From Flagellimonas taeanensis (GTDB lineage Bacteria; Bacteroidota; Bacteroidia; Flavobacteriales; Flavobacteriaceae): a DNA stretch of 64,000 nucleotides. The DNA is taken from positions 186,001 to 250,000 of the forward strand of contig NZ_QXFO01000006.1 of the NCBI RefSeq assembly GCF_003584105.1, in the 5' to 3' direction. Made by a program: the position numbers and the translations under genes. This document shows, piece by piece, positions 43,206 through 51,505 of the stretch (the stretch's first letter is position 1; the number at the start of each line of letters is the position of its first letter). The notes beneath the pieces were generated by a model that was not told the origin of the DNA, searched no databases, and saw only the letters and a list, made by a program, of their open reading frames with translations.

Positions 43206-43649
43206 ATGGAAAATACATTGGAAAAAACAGATTTGGCCCTATTGTTCGAGGAGCAGGTAGTGCTTACCGATTTTGTGGAATACGGTTTTAGCATGCAGGA
43301 CTTGGTCAATGGGGAGCCTATTCCCGAAGAAGGGGCCCGATTTGATATTTATTTTGAAGGGGACCTTATCGGGGAAAAGATCAACGGAAAGATCAGTGGG
43401 GTCGATTATTTGGAAGTAAGAACGGATGGGCGGTTCTTTCTTGACCTGCATGCCAAAATCATGACCGATGACGGAGCTCAAATCCAGGTCACCGAAACAG
43501 GCATCAATGACAATGGGGCCTTGAAACTGAACATGGAATTCCACACCAACGATAAGCGGTACACCTGGTTGAACCGGACACAAGTCCTAGGATTGGGAAC
43601 CGTGGACTTCAACACGGGCCAAGCGATCGTAAAAGGATATTCACTTTAA
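43206..43649 (+). CDS. DUF3237-family protein
   Basis: A 147-residue protein of the DUF3237/UPF0311 type, a beta-barrel fold of unknown function. Seen: GARFDIYFEGDLIGEKINGK, DYLEVRTDGRFFLDLHAKI and WLNRTQVLGLGTVDF, the usual family blocks. It begins a second unit with the cupin gene 10 bp downstream. Its promoter matches that of the methyltransferase gene 4.5 kb upstream, which ties the two units together. Confidence 0.82.
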   Translation: MENTLEKTDLALLFEEQVVLTDFVEYGFSMQDLVNGEPIPEEGARFDIYFEGDLIGEKINGKISGVDYLEVRTDGRFFLDLHAKIMTDDGAQIQVTETGINDNGALKLNMEFHTNDKRYTWLNRTQVLGLGTVDFNTGQAIVKGYSL

Positions 43650-43659
43650 AAAACGAATC

Positions 43660-44082
43660 ATGATAACCGTAAACATAAACGAGATCGAGCTGAACGAATT
43701 CATCGGAAAGGATGACAAAAACCAACACTGCAAGGCCACCTTTCCCCTTATAGGAGCACACGGCTCCAAGCAATTGGCTACTGTATATTTCGAATTGGAA
43801 CCTGGGGACAACCTGGGAAAGCATACGGACAGTGCCGAGGAATTGTTGATCGTATTGGAGGGTAAAGTGGAAGTTACAATTGGATCGGAGACCAGAACAG
43901 CCAAAAGTGGTGGATTGGTCCTGGTACCTGAAATGGTACCCCATGACTTAAAAAACACAGGCACAAATACCGCAAAGATCTTAGGAGTTTTTGGAGGGGC
44001 CAATAACATTGTTGCTACTTTCGACAAAGCCATGTTGCCGACAGAATCCAATATCGTGGATACATCCCTTCTTTTTAGCTGA
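43660..44082 (+). CDS. Cupin-domain protein
   Basis: A 140-residue single-cupin protein with motif 1 (ELEPGDNLGKHTDSAEELLIVLEG) and motif 2 (GGLVLVPEMVPHDLKNTG). One His and one Glu of the usual metal set are kept in motif 1 and a His in motif 2, so metal binding is likely. Function could be enzymatic or sensory; nothing in the sequence decides it. Confidence 0.88.
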   Translation: MITVNINEIELNEFIGKDDKNQHCKATFPLIGAHGSKQLATVYFELEPGDNLGKHTDSAEELLIVLEGKVEVTIGSETRTAKSGGLVLVPEMVPHDLKNTGTNTAKILGVFGGANNIVATFDKAMLPTESNIVDTSLLFS

Positions 44083-44147
44083 TAATTAGATGTTTATATT
44101 TAATTTAGCGACACTAAAACCCTAAAATAGAGCAATAAAGTTATTCC

Positions 44148-44972
44148 ATGAACGTCAGGTTTTCAGAATACAGGCCATCCTATGCATTGAGCCCTTTTGT
44201 ACAGGCTTACTATACAGGTGATTTTAACCTGTATTCTGAAGACAACTTTGTACAATCGGTAGTGCCCAACGGGTGTATCGAAATGATCATCCATTTGACC
44301 CATGATCACTGTGAACTTGTCAAAAGTGAAAGTTGGGGGAAGTCCCCTGAATTTACATTGATCGGCCTACAGACCAAACCCTATGAGGTCAAGTTCCATG
44401 ATATGGTCCAGATTTTTGGGATCCGGTTCAATCCAGAGGGCATTTACAATATTTTTGGGGTCCCCCCTGCCCTTTTCACCGCGACCTTTGAGGATAGTTC
44501 CGATATCCTTGGGGTGGCCTTTAAGGATTATTGTTCGTGGTTACGGGAAGCAAAAAGCATACAACAAAAGATCCGGTTGACCGAAGATTTTCTTTTGAAA
44601 AAAATGTCCGATCACGCCCAGGATTTTGATTATGTGCGATTGGCTTCGGAGACAATCCGAAAACACCATGGGATGTTGACCTTGGAAGAATTGATTCAAC
44701 AGGTGCCCATCAGCCCAAGGCAACTCCAAAGGGAATTCAAAAGAAGGTTCGGAATCACGGCCAAGGAATATATGCGACTTTCTAGGCTCAATGCTATCCA
44801 ACAATACATGCAAGGAACAGAGATGGTGAATCTTACAGAACTTTCCTATGACACCGGTTTTTCGGACCAATCCCATTTCATCCGTGAGTTCAGGCAATTG
44901 GCGGGAACCAATCCCCGGAGCTTTTTGAAGCAAAGGGAGAATTTCTTGACACTTCCCGTGAATCTGGAATGA
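44148..44972 (+). CDS. AraC-family regulator with DUF6597-type N-terminus
   Basis: A 274-residue regulator. The N-terminal half (FSEYRPSYALSPFVQAYYTG; PNGCIEMIIHL; FGIRFNPEGIYNIFG) is of the DUF6597 type, and the C-terminal half is the AraC DNA-binding domain (LTLEELIQQVPISPRQLQRE; NLTELSYDTGFSDQSHFIRE). As the only regulator in this gene group it is the best candidate for the factor shared by the twin promoters. Confidence 0.9.
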   Translation: MNVRFSEYRPSYALSPFVQAYYTGDFNLYSEDNFVQSVVPNGCIEMIIHLTHDHCELVKSESWGKSPEFTLIGLQTKPYEVKFHDMVQIFGIRFNPEGIYNIFGVPPALFTATFEDSSDILGVAFKDYCSWLREAKSIQQKIRLTEDFLLKKMSDHAQDFDYVRLASETIRKHHGMLTLEELIQQVPISPRQLQREFKRRFGITAKEYMRLSRLNAIQQYMQGTEMVNLTELSYDTGFSDQSHFIREFRQLAGTNPRSFLKQRENFLTLPVNLE

Positions 44973-45014
44973 ATCAAAAACGGTTTCACTTATCAACCAT
45001 ATCCTATTAAAAAA

Positions 45015-45566
45015 ATGGAACAGAAGACATTTGAGGTGCTGAAAAGCGAATTGCAACACAAGGCCAAGAACGGTATTGATTTTATAACCGCCGCAAGTCT
45101 GGTATGGCTCTTGATCTATGGTATCTGGACACTGGACAGCCCTGCCTTTTCAAAAAGCATATTTACGTTCATGATAGGGGCCTTATTACTACCCTTGGCA
45201 TTGGGGTTCTCCAAGATATTCAAGACCGAATGGAAGATAAAGAATAACCCGCTTCAGCCCTTGGGACTTTGGCTCAATTTTGCCCAATTGATCTATTTTC
45301 CCTTCCTGTTTTTCCTTTTGTACAGGAATCCGGAATATTTTATTATGGGATATGCCATCATCACCGGGGCCCATCTTTTCCCGTATGCTTGGCTCTATGA
45401 CGAGATGGGTTATGCCATAGCAGCCGTTTTGATCTCTGTCGGTTCACTGGTCATCTCCCTTTCGTTGGGCTTGGACGGAGCCTTCTATATCCCTCTTTGC
45501 ACTGCCTTGCTACTTGCACTTTTGGCACTATGGATTTTTTACAGACTAAAGATTCTAACCCGCTGA
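45015..45566 (+). CDS. Integral membrane protein, probable DUF7010 family
   Basis: 183 residues with five to six membrane helices (FITAASLVWLLIYGIWTLDS; FMIGALLLPLALGFSKIF; YFIMGYAIITGAHLFPYAWL). The AIITGAHxxPYxWLY block is what suggests DUF7010. It lies 42 bp after the AraC gene. No function is known to me. Confidence 0.75.
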   Translation: MEQKTFEVLKSELQHKAKNGIDFITAASLVWLLIYGIWTLDSPAFSKSIFTFMIGALLLPLALGFSKIFKTEWKIKNNPLQPLGLWLNFAQLIYFPFLFFLLYRNPEYFIMGYAIITGAHLFPYAWLYDEMGYAIAAVLISVGSLVISLSLGLDGAFYIPLCTALLLALLALWIFYRLKILTR

Positions 45567-45673
45567 ATATGTTTCCACCAAATACCCTACAGAAATCATG
45601 GTATTTAAGAATAAGATAGCATCCTGTTCTTATAGTTCATAAAACTGTTGAAGCTGTATGCCTATGTGACTCA

Positions 45674-47410
45674 TCACTCTCCAAAAAACTCCACATAGTT
45701 GAGATTGAAACCGCCCTTTTCAAATGCCACTTTTATCTTGTGGGTCCCTTCTTTGAGATCTATTCCTGAAAGGGTGACCGTTTTATACGTGGTTGCGCCT
45801 CCTGTTGTTCCCAAGGTTACGGTTTCCGAAGTGGCAGCCCCATCAACCTTTACATGAAGTTTTCCTGTGGCCACGGTGCTGGAGTATCTGACATCCATGG
45901 CATAGGTGCCTGATTTTTTCACTTGCGCGGTGAAGAGCAACCATTCACCATCCTGAATATCAAAAACTTCATAGCCATTGCTCTTGCTGTCCGCACAATT
46001 CTGGATGTCCACACCATCATTGCGCATTTTACGCCCTTTGTTCCACGTGCCCTGTTCCCCAGTGCTTACGCGATAGTTGATGTAATCCACATCACTGTAG
46101 GCATAATTGTTGGTGCCCATGTCATACTCCGTGGCATAGATGAGGCCAGGGATGGAATGGTCCTTGTAGGCCTTGGCCTCAAAAGTCTGTACCTGTCTGA
46201 ACATGGCGTCAATTACATCGGGCTTGACCGTCACATTTTCCATTTTGTAGTTTTCGGCCAACTGCATCAAGGCTTTTTTGGCGAAGTCGGCCGTAGGTTT
46301 TTTCCCTCCATTTTGCCAATAGTCCAAGAGCGTTTCATATCCGGGGTTTTTGGTGACCGAAGTGACCCCAGCAATGTTTTCCACTTTTTTCATGGGCCAA
46401 AAAGCCCAACCGATATTGTGGGATTCCATCAAGGTCAATGCGTCCTTGAACCACACATTGGAATTTTCGCCGCTTTCCCCCAACCATATCGGGGCGTTGT
46501 ACTTTTCGCGATATTCCAACACTTGCTGGATGGATTCCGTGGTATTGAAGTTCCAATATTTATGGAAACTGATGACCATATTGTCATCCCAAAGCGGGAA
46601 GATGCCATTGTAGTTATTGCCCCAGCAATTCCCTTCGATGTAGATGATGTGGTTGGTATCGATCTTACGGATGGCTTTTGTGATGTCCACCATCAACTGG
46701 CGCAAGGGTGCGTTGTTCTTTTCGTCACAGCCGTTTGGGTTTTCCCCTTCAAAGTTCCAGTTGGGTTCATTGACAATATCGTATCCTCCCATCCATGGAT
46801 GATCTTTGTAACGTTCGGCCATCTTTTCCCAAAAGGCTATCATCTTCTGCTTATTGGCCTCACTTTCCCATAGGGAAGGTTTGGTGGCATCATAGTCGGA
46901 AATATTGGCGTCGTGACCCTGTCCCCCTGGCGCCGCATGAAGGTCAAGGATAAGGTACATTTCATTCTCCGCACACCATTCCAAAAGATCATCCGTCATG
47001 GTAAACCCCTTTTCCAACCAAGTGATCTCCCCATTCTTTTCCTCCTCAATAGGTGGTGTATATAAATTGTAGTGCATGGGCAACCGCACCGAATTGAAAC
47101 CCCACGCCTTAAGCGAATCTATGTCCCGTTTGGTAATCCCATTGGCCAGATAGGCCTCATAGAAGGCTTCGGTGTTTTCCTTACCAATGAGTTCCGTGAT
47201 CTTTTGTTTAATGACATGTTGTGGTCCGGCAAAACTGGCCGTCTGCAACATATAGCCTTCCTGCACCATCCACCCACCAAGTCCGAGACCTCTCAAGAGC
47301 ACATTGTTTCCTTGTGCATCAACGATCTTCTGTCCATCGGTGTGCAGAAACCCTTGTCCAAAAACGACGGAATTGATCAAAATAAAGAAAAAGAATATAG
47401 ATTTTTTCAT
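45674..47410 (-). CDS. GH5-family glycoside hydrolase with C-terminal CBM6-like domain
   Basis: Exported 578-residue enzyme; signal peptide from ATG 47410 (MKKSIFFFFILINSVVFGQG). The GH5 barrel (~25-370) shows GFNSVRLPMHYNLY, ILDLHAAPGGQGHD, the acid/base Glu in YDIVNEPNW, and the nucleophile in APIWLGESGEN. After a linker, residues ~420-578 form a CBM6-like module (DIQDGEWLLFTAQVKKSGTY, LKEGTHKIKVAFEKGGFNLN). It starts 10 bp after the GH30 stop. A beta-glucan target (beta-1,3 or beta-1,6) is inferred from the GH30/SusCD/PKD neighbours; the subfamily cannot be fixed here. Confidence 0.88.
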   Translation of the reverse strand: MKKSIFFFFILINSVVFGQGFLHTDGQKIVDAQGNNVLLRGLGLGGWMVQEGYMLQTASFAGPQHVIKQKITELIGKENTEAFYEAYLANGITKRDIDSLKAWGFNSVRLPMHYNLYTPPIEEEKNGEITWLEKGFTMTDDLLEWCAENEMYLILDLHAAPGGQGHDANISDYDATKPSLWESEANKQKMIAFWEKMAERYKDHPWMGGYDIVNEPNWNFEGENPNGCDEKNNAPLRQLMVDITKAIRKIDTNHIIYIEGNCWGNNYNGIFPLWDDNMVISFHKYWNFNTTESIQQVLEYREKYNAPIWLGESGENSNVWFKDALTLMESHNIGWAFWPMKKVENIAGVTSVTKNPGYETLLDYWQNGGKKPTADFAKKALMQLAENYKMENVTVKPDVIDAMFRQVQTFEAKAYKDHSIPGLIYATEYDMGTNNYAYSDVDYINYRVSTGEQGTWNKGRKMRNDGVDIQNCADSKSNGYEVFDIQDGEWLLFTAQVKKSGTYAMDVRYSSTVATGKLHVKVDGAATSETVTLGTTGGATTYKTVTLSGIDLKEGTHKIKVAFEKGGFNLNYVEFFGE

Positions 47411-47420
47411 GCGAGTATTG

Positions 47421-48902
47421 CTATTGTTTCCAAATATAGGTGGCAACGGCCCCACCGCCCAAAGTGGTGGTCACCCATTTGCTGTTGTACTTGATGTTAA
47501 AGGATGTGATGGCGTCACCATCATTTTCCACGATAAGGACCATATTCCCCTCAGGTGTGATAAAGGCCACATTTTGAAGGTTGCCCTGTATATTGGAGCC
47601 CACCCGGACCGAACCCGAAGGTACAAATTTAGAGGCATGGGCCACAATATAGTAGCCCACATTGCGGGTAATGTTCCCTCCAGAACTGATCGTTAGGCCT
47701 CCTTTACAAACGGTGCATCCTCCATCGGTATGCGGACCAAAATTTTCGTTATTGGCCAAGTTCCATTCCAAGGCATTCTTGCTCCAGTTGCGCATGGATC
47801 CAATGATCACATTCTTCAGGTGCCATTTCAAGTCGCCATCAAAAGAGCCACTCGAAGAGGTATATTGTTCCGTGAAGTAGAGATTTTTTTCAGGGAAGGC
47901 ATTGTGTACGGTGGAGAGCGCACCAATATCCCCATTGTAGAGGTGGAATGCGGAACCATCCACATAGGGATTGGTATCCGGGTCACTCAGTACCGTGATG
48001 GGGTATTGTGGATTGTCACAATTATGGTCCCACACAATGATCTTGGTGGTAATCCCTGCGGCGGCAAAGGCGGGGCCAAGGTGGTTTTTGATAAAATCCG
48101 ACTGTTCCTCGGCAGTCATAAACATACTGGGATTGTTCCCGTCATGCATGGGTTCGTTCTGTATGGTGATGGCGTCCAAAACTATCCCTTCGGTTTCCAT
48201 AGCTTCGAGATACTTTACAAAATATTGCGCATATACACTATAGTATTGCGATTGAAGACTACCTCCCACAAAGCTCCCGTTATCCTTCATCCAAACTGGG
48301 GCGGACCATGGAGAGCCCATGATCTTGATATTGGGGTTGATTTTCAAAATTTCCTTGAGAACGGATACAACACCGTCCATATCCGGTTCCAAGCTAAAAT
48401 GGGCCAGTGCTTCATCGGTTTCCCCATCTGGCATATCATTATAGGTAAAAGGAGCCTCATTAAGGTCTGATGCCCCAATACTTATCCTGAGATAGCTTAT
48501 GCCTATATCACCTTTCGAAGTACCAAAAAGTTCCTGCAACAGTGCATTTTTCTTACTTGTGTCCAATTCATTGATGACCGCTGCACTACCACCTGTCAAC
48601 GTAAATCCAAAACCATCTATGGCCTGATAGGTCAAGGATTCGTCCACTGTAATGGTGGGAAAAGTGTTGGTAGTCGTCCCAAAGGACAGGACCTTGTCCT
48701 GTTTTTTTAACAACACGGTCCGGTCCGATAGCGTCAGCCAAGTTTCCACATCACTTGTGGTAGCTGGTGGATTGTTGCCCGGAGGGTTATCATCCGGGGT
48801 CTGTCCTGTATCATCGGTACCACTGTCCCCTGAAGAGGAGCAGTAGGTCATGGGAAGTAGAAGTACCCAGACTGCCATTACAACTATATTCTTTCTAATC
48901 AT
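47421..48902 (-). CDS. GH30-family glycoside hydrolase, lipoprotein
   Basis: A 493-residue exported enzyme; start at ATG 48902 with a lipobox-like MTYCSSSGD, then a Pro-rich linker. Seen: DGFGFTLTGGSAAVI, SYLRISIGASDLNEAPFTYND, the acid/base Glu in AITIQNEPMHDGN and the nucleophile in LYFTEQYTSSSGS, followed by the small beta-domain of GH30 (VAFITPEGNMVLIVENDGD). GH30 subfamily members with this form act as endo-beta-1,6-glucanases or beta-glucosidases, so a pustulan- or laminarin-type glucan is likely. Confidence 0.9.
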   Translation of the reverse strand: MIRKNIVVMAVWVLLLPMTYCSSSGDSGTDDTGQTPDDNPPGNNPPATTSDVETWLTLSDRTVLLKKQDKVLSFGTTTNTFPTITVDESLTYQAIDGFGFTLTGGSAAVINELDTSKKNALLQELFGTSKGDIGISYLRISIGASDLNEAPFTYNDMPDGETDEALAHFSLEPDMDGVVSVLKEILKINPNIKIMGSPWSAPVWMKDNGSFVGGSLQSQYYSVYAQYFVKYLEAMETEGIVLDAITIQNEPMHDGNNPSMFMTAEEQSDFIKNHLGPAFAAAGITTKIIVWDHNCDNPQYPITVLSDPDTNPYVDGSAFHLYNGDIGALSTVHNAFPEKNLYFTEQYTSSSGSFDGDLKWHLKNVIIGSMRNWSKNALEWNLANNENFGPHTDGGCTVCKGGLTISSGGNITRNVGYYIVAHASKFVPSGSVRVGSNIQGNLQNVAFITPEGNMVLIVENDGDAITSFNIKYNSKWVTTTLGGGAVATYIWKQ

Positions 48903-49020
48903 ATGCTTATTTTTTTCTATAGCCAACCTTTGGGTGGACAAATTTTCATCCTCTTCATTTGATGATAGGGGCATATACGATCATGTGTCCCAACCATCTC
49001 CTTACTGCTTCAATATTTTA

Positions 49021-49051
49021 AAAATAGCCCATGGCCAAGTAGACCATGGGC
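49021..49051 (-). terminator. Rho-independent terminator of the SusCD-PKD operon
   Basis: On the minus strand GCCCATGG ... CCATGGGC (8-bp perfect stem, 9-nt loop, 49051-49027) is followed by TATTTTT. It lies 49 bp after the PKD lipoprotein stop and separates it from the GH30-GH5 pair. Confidence 0.75.
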
Positions 49052-49099
49052 CTTGAATTAAAAAACTAACTCTACTCAAATAATCAACTAAATCATTTT

Positions 49100-49972
49100 T
49101 CAATTGGTTCCTCTAAGCTCCACATTATCGATTGTGATGGCTCCCACGTTTCCACCTCCACATTTGATGACCAGATAGACCGTAGTGTCGGTATCAAAAC
49201 TTACCATGTTTCCCTCACCAGCGCAACTTAGCTGGGAGAGTTTTCCACTAAACGGTGCATTGCCACAACCGTTCCAAGTGTTCAGGCCTATCTTGGTGCC
49301 ATCGGCGGAATAATCGGATCCTTGGACCGGTGCTGTTGTGGACACATAGACCTCAAACCAGGTATCCACCGATCCTTCACCCTGTACAGACATATCAACG
49401 GCATAGTTTTTACCGCCTTGTACCTCTATGGCCTGAAAGAGGCCCTGTTGGTTCCAATCACTTGCCGTAATGGTAGCGGTGCCTGAACCGAAGGTCCAAT
49501 TTGCCCCTGATGCACTTATGCTCAAAATGGTCCATTGGGCAATATCCTCATCGGTTTCAAACTTGCCCCCTACGACCAGGTTTCCTGCATTGGGGTCCGA
49601 TTCCTCCACAACCAACTCTTGGGAACTGCTTATGGTTGAACCTCCTCTGCCGATGGCAATGTGGGTAATGGTGTAGCTCCCCGCGTCAGGTAGAAAGATT
49701 TCCTCGGTGGATTTGCCCTGGAATATCCCCTCGCCTATGTTCCATTTGGAGGCAATGACATTGGTGGTCTGTGCTTTCAGCACATATCTATTGGCTTGCC
49801 CCTCAACCGGGGTTATGGTAAAGGATGCATCCACATGGGTATCGGTCAATCCATTATTCCCAAAAGAATCTTCTGGGGTACATGAGGTCAATGTAATCAT
49901 GCCAAATATGACCAGAATGATCAATCTATACTTACTGGTTATTTTATATTTTAAACTCATAATAGAATTCAT
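49100..49972 (-). CDS. PKD/carbohydrate-binding-like lipoprotein, probable surface glycan-binding protein
   Basis: A 290-residue lipoprotein (lipobox ITLTSC) with a PKD-like N-terminal domain (~40-115; ASKWNIGEGIFQGKSTEEIF) and a C-terminal beta-sandwich (~125-290; WTFGSGTATITASDWNQQGL, YAVDMSVQGEGSVDTWFEVY) like carbohydrate-binding modules. No catalytic residues are visible. It has the SusE-like position after susD, and such PKD lipoproteins are common in marine laminarin loci. A second ATG lies at 49960. Confidence 0.85.
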   Translation of the reverse strand: MNSIMSLKYKITSKYRLIILVIFGMITLTSCTPEDSFGNNGLTDTHVDASFTITPVEGQANRYVLKAQTTNVIASKWNIGEGIFQGKSTEEIFLPDAGSYTITHIAIGRGGSTISSSQELVVEESDPNAGNLVVGGKFETDEDIAQWTILSISASGANWTFGSGTATITASDWNQQGLFQAIEVQGGKNYAVDMSVQGEGSVDTWFEVYVSTTAPVQGSDYSADGTKIGLNTWNGCGNAPFSGKLSQLSCAGEGNMVSFDTDTTVYLVIKCGGGNVGAITIDNVELRGTN

Positions 49973-49983
49973 TTAACTGTTGA

Positions 49984-51495
49984 TCAATAATTGGGATTTT
50001 GAACGATCAAAGTGTTTTCCATTTCCCGCAATGGAATGGGGAGCACTTCGTTTTTACCTGCAACAAACCCTTTATCTGCCAAGGCAGTGGCAGCATTCCC
50101 TGTACGGACCAAATCGAACCATCGGTGTCCTTCCCCGGCCAACTCGATCCGTCTTTCATTCCATATGGCCTGCATGGACACAGGAACCGAGGGCAAACCT
50201 ACCCTGGCACGGACTGCATCCAATAGGGCCTGGGCCCTTGTCCCGGAACCACCCAAGGCTTCTGCCTCCAAGAGGTAGGTGTCCGCCAAACGAATCATGT
50301 AGACGTGTTGTTGATAGTTCAGTTCCTTCACACCACCGCCCGTAGTTGCATCACTGTTCAGTGGCATGAACTTCTTCAAATAGTACCCTGTGTCCTGGTC
50401 ACCTTTCAAGTATTCTATTTCCCCTGCCTCTTCATATGCTTTCAAATTCGCTATGGTTTCATCAAACCTGGGGTCGTTCTCGATCACGGCATAGAACTCC
50501 TCGGTAAAGACATTGAAACTCCATCCCGGTGCAAAGTCCGGTGCGGTGGAAGTGGCGCTTCTTACATAACTACGAGGTCCCACCATGATATTGATACTGT
50601 TCCCCTCATCGGCACCTGAGCCCCAAAAACTCCAATCCGCGTTACTCTGATTGGTATTGGTGGTCTCCAAAATGGATTCCGAATTGAACGTGTTGGAGAA
50701 ATCCCATAGATCAGCAAAATCGTCCAACAAACGGTACCCATATTTGCTGGTACCTCCGGGTGTTCCATTTACTTCCGCCAGTTCTGCGGCCGCTTGACTG
50801 CTCTTGCCATTGTAGAGATATACCTTGCCCAACAAAGCCTGTGCCGCTCCTTTGGAGAAGCGTCCTGCCTCTGTGGAAAGGTTCACCATATCGGGAAGGC
50901 CGTTCTTTGCCTCTTCCAAATCGGTCTCGATCTGTGCATATACAGCTTCTTTTGAGGCTTGCTCCACATTGTATATGTCCGCGGTTGGAAGCGGTTCCAC
51001 GATCAAGGGAATGTTGCCGAACATCCGTACCAGTTGAAAGTAAAAATAGGCCCTTAAGGCTTTGGCCTCTGCGGTAAACCTTGTCCTATTGCCTTCGCCC
51101 ATAGGGATTTCGGGCAACTTTGACAACAAGACATTGGCCCTGAATATCCCTTGAAAATAATCGTTCCAATAACTTGCCGGGATGTTGGACGCGGTTATGG
51201 TATAATGAGAAAAGGCATGGATCCCTGCGCCATCATCGGGTCCTCCACCGCCAGCGTAGTGATCGTCGGATCCAGCGTTCATCATGGTGACCATATTCTC
51301 AAATCCTTTGGATTCCTTTCCCAAAACGTCGTAAATGGCTATCAAACCGGAATAGGCTTGATTTTCGTTGCTATAATAGTTCTCTTCCAAATAGGTCCCT
51401 TTTGGTTCCACATCCAAAAACTCCTTGGTACAGGAAGTGAATGCCAAAACCAAGATTGAACCAAAAACCAGCTTATTTATGTTTCTCAGTTTCAT
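49984..51495 (-). CDS. SusD/RagB-family lipoprotein (glucan locus)
   Basis: 503 residues from ATG 51495 (lipobox LAFTSC; FLDVEPKGTYLEENYY is a classic SusD beginning). TPR-like helices follow (RFTAEAKALRAYFYFQLVRM, FGNIPLIVEPL), ending with IWNERRIELAGEGHRWFDLVR and IPLREMENTLIVQNPNY. It starts 10 bp after the susC stop. The ligand is probably the same glucan cut by GH30/GH5. Confidence 0.94.
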   Translation of the reverse strand: MKLRNINKLVFGSILVLAFTSCTKEFLDVEPKGTYLEENYYSNENQAYSGLIAIYDVLGKESKGFENMVTMMNAGSDDHYAGGGGPDDGAGIHAFSHYTITASNIPASYWNDYFQGIFRANVLLSKLPEIPMGEGNRTRFTAEAKALRAYFYFQLVRMFGNIPLIVEPLPTADIYNVEQASKEAVYAQIETDLEEAKNGLPDMVNLSTEAGRFSKGAAQALLGKVYLYNGKSSQAAAELAEVNGTPGGTSKYGYRLLDDFADLWDFSNTFNSESILETTNTNQSNADWSFWGSGADEGNSINIMVGPRSYVRSATSTAPDFAPGWSFNVFTEEFYAVIENDPRFDETIANLKAYEEAGEIEYLKGDQDTGYYLKKFMPLNSDATTGGGVKELNYQQHVYMIRLADTYLLEAEALGGSGTRAQALLDAVRARVGLPSVPVSMQAIWNERRIELAGEGHRWFDLVRTGNAATALADKGFVAGKNEVLPIPLREMENTLIVQNPNY

Positions 51496-51505
51496 ACTCT
51501 TTTTT

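Noticed and set aside
45923-46873. Long plus-strand open frame (316 codons)
   Set aside because: It lies antisense to the GH5 gene, which has full catalytic motifs; the frame is a by-product of codon use on the other strand.
47730-48470. Plus-strand open frame of 246 codons
   Set aside because: Antisense to the GH30 gene; no recognisable protein features.
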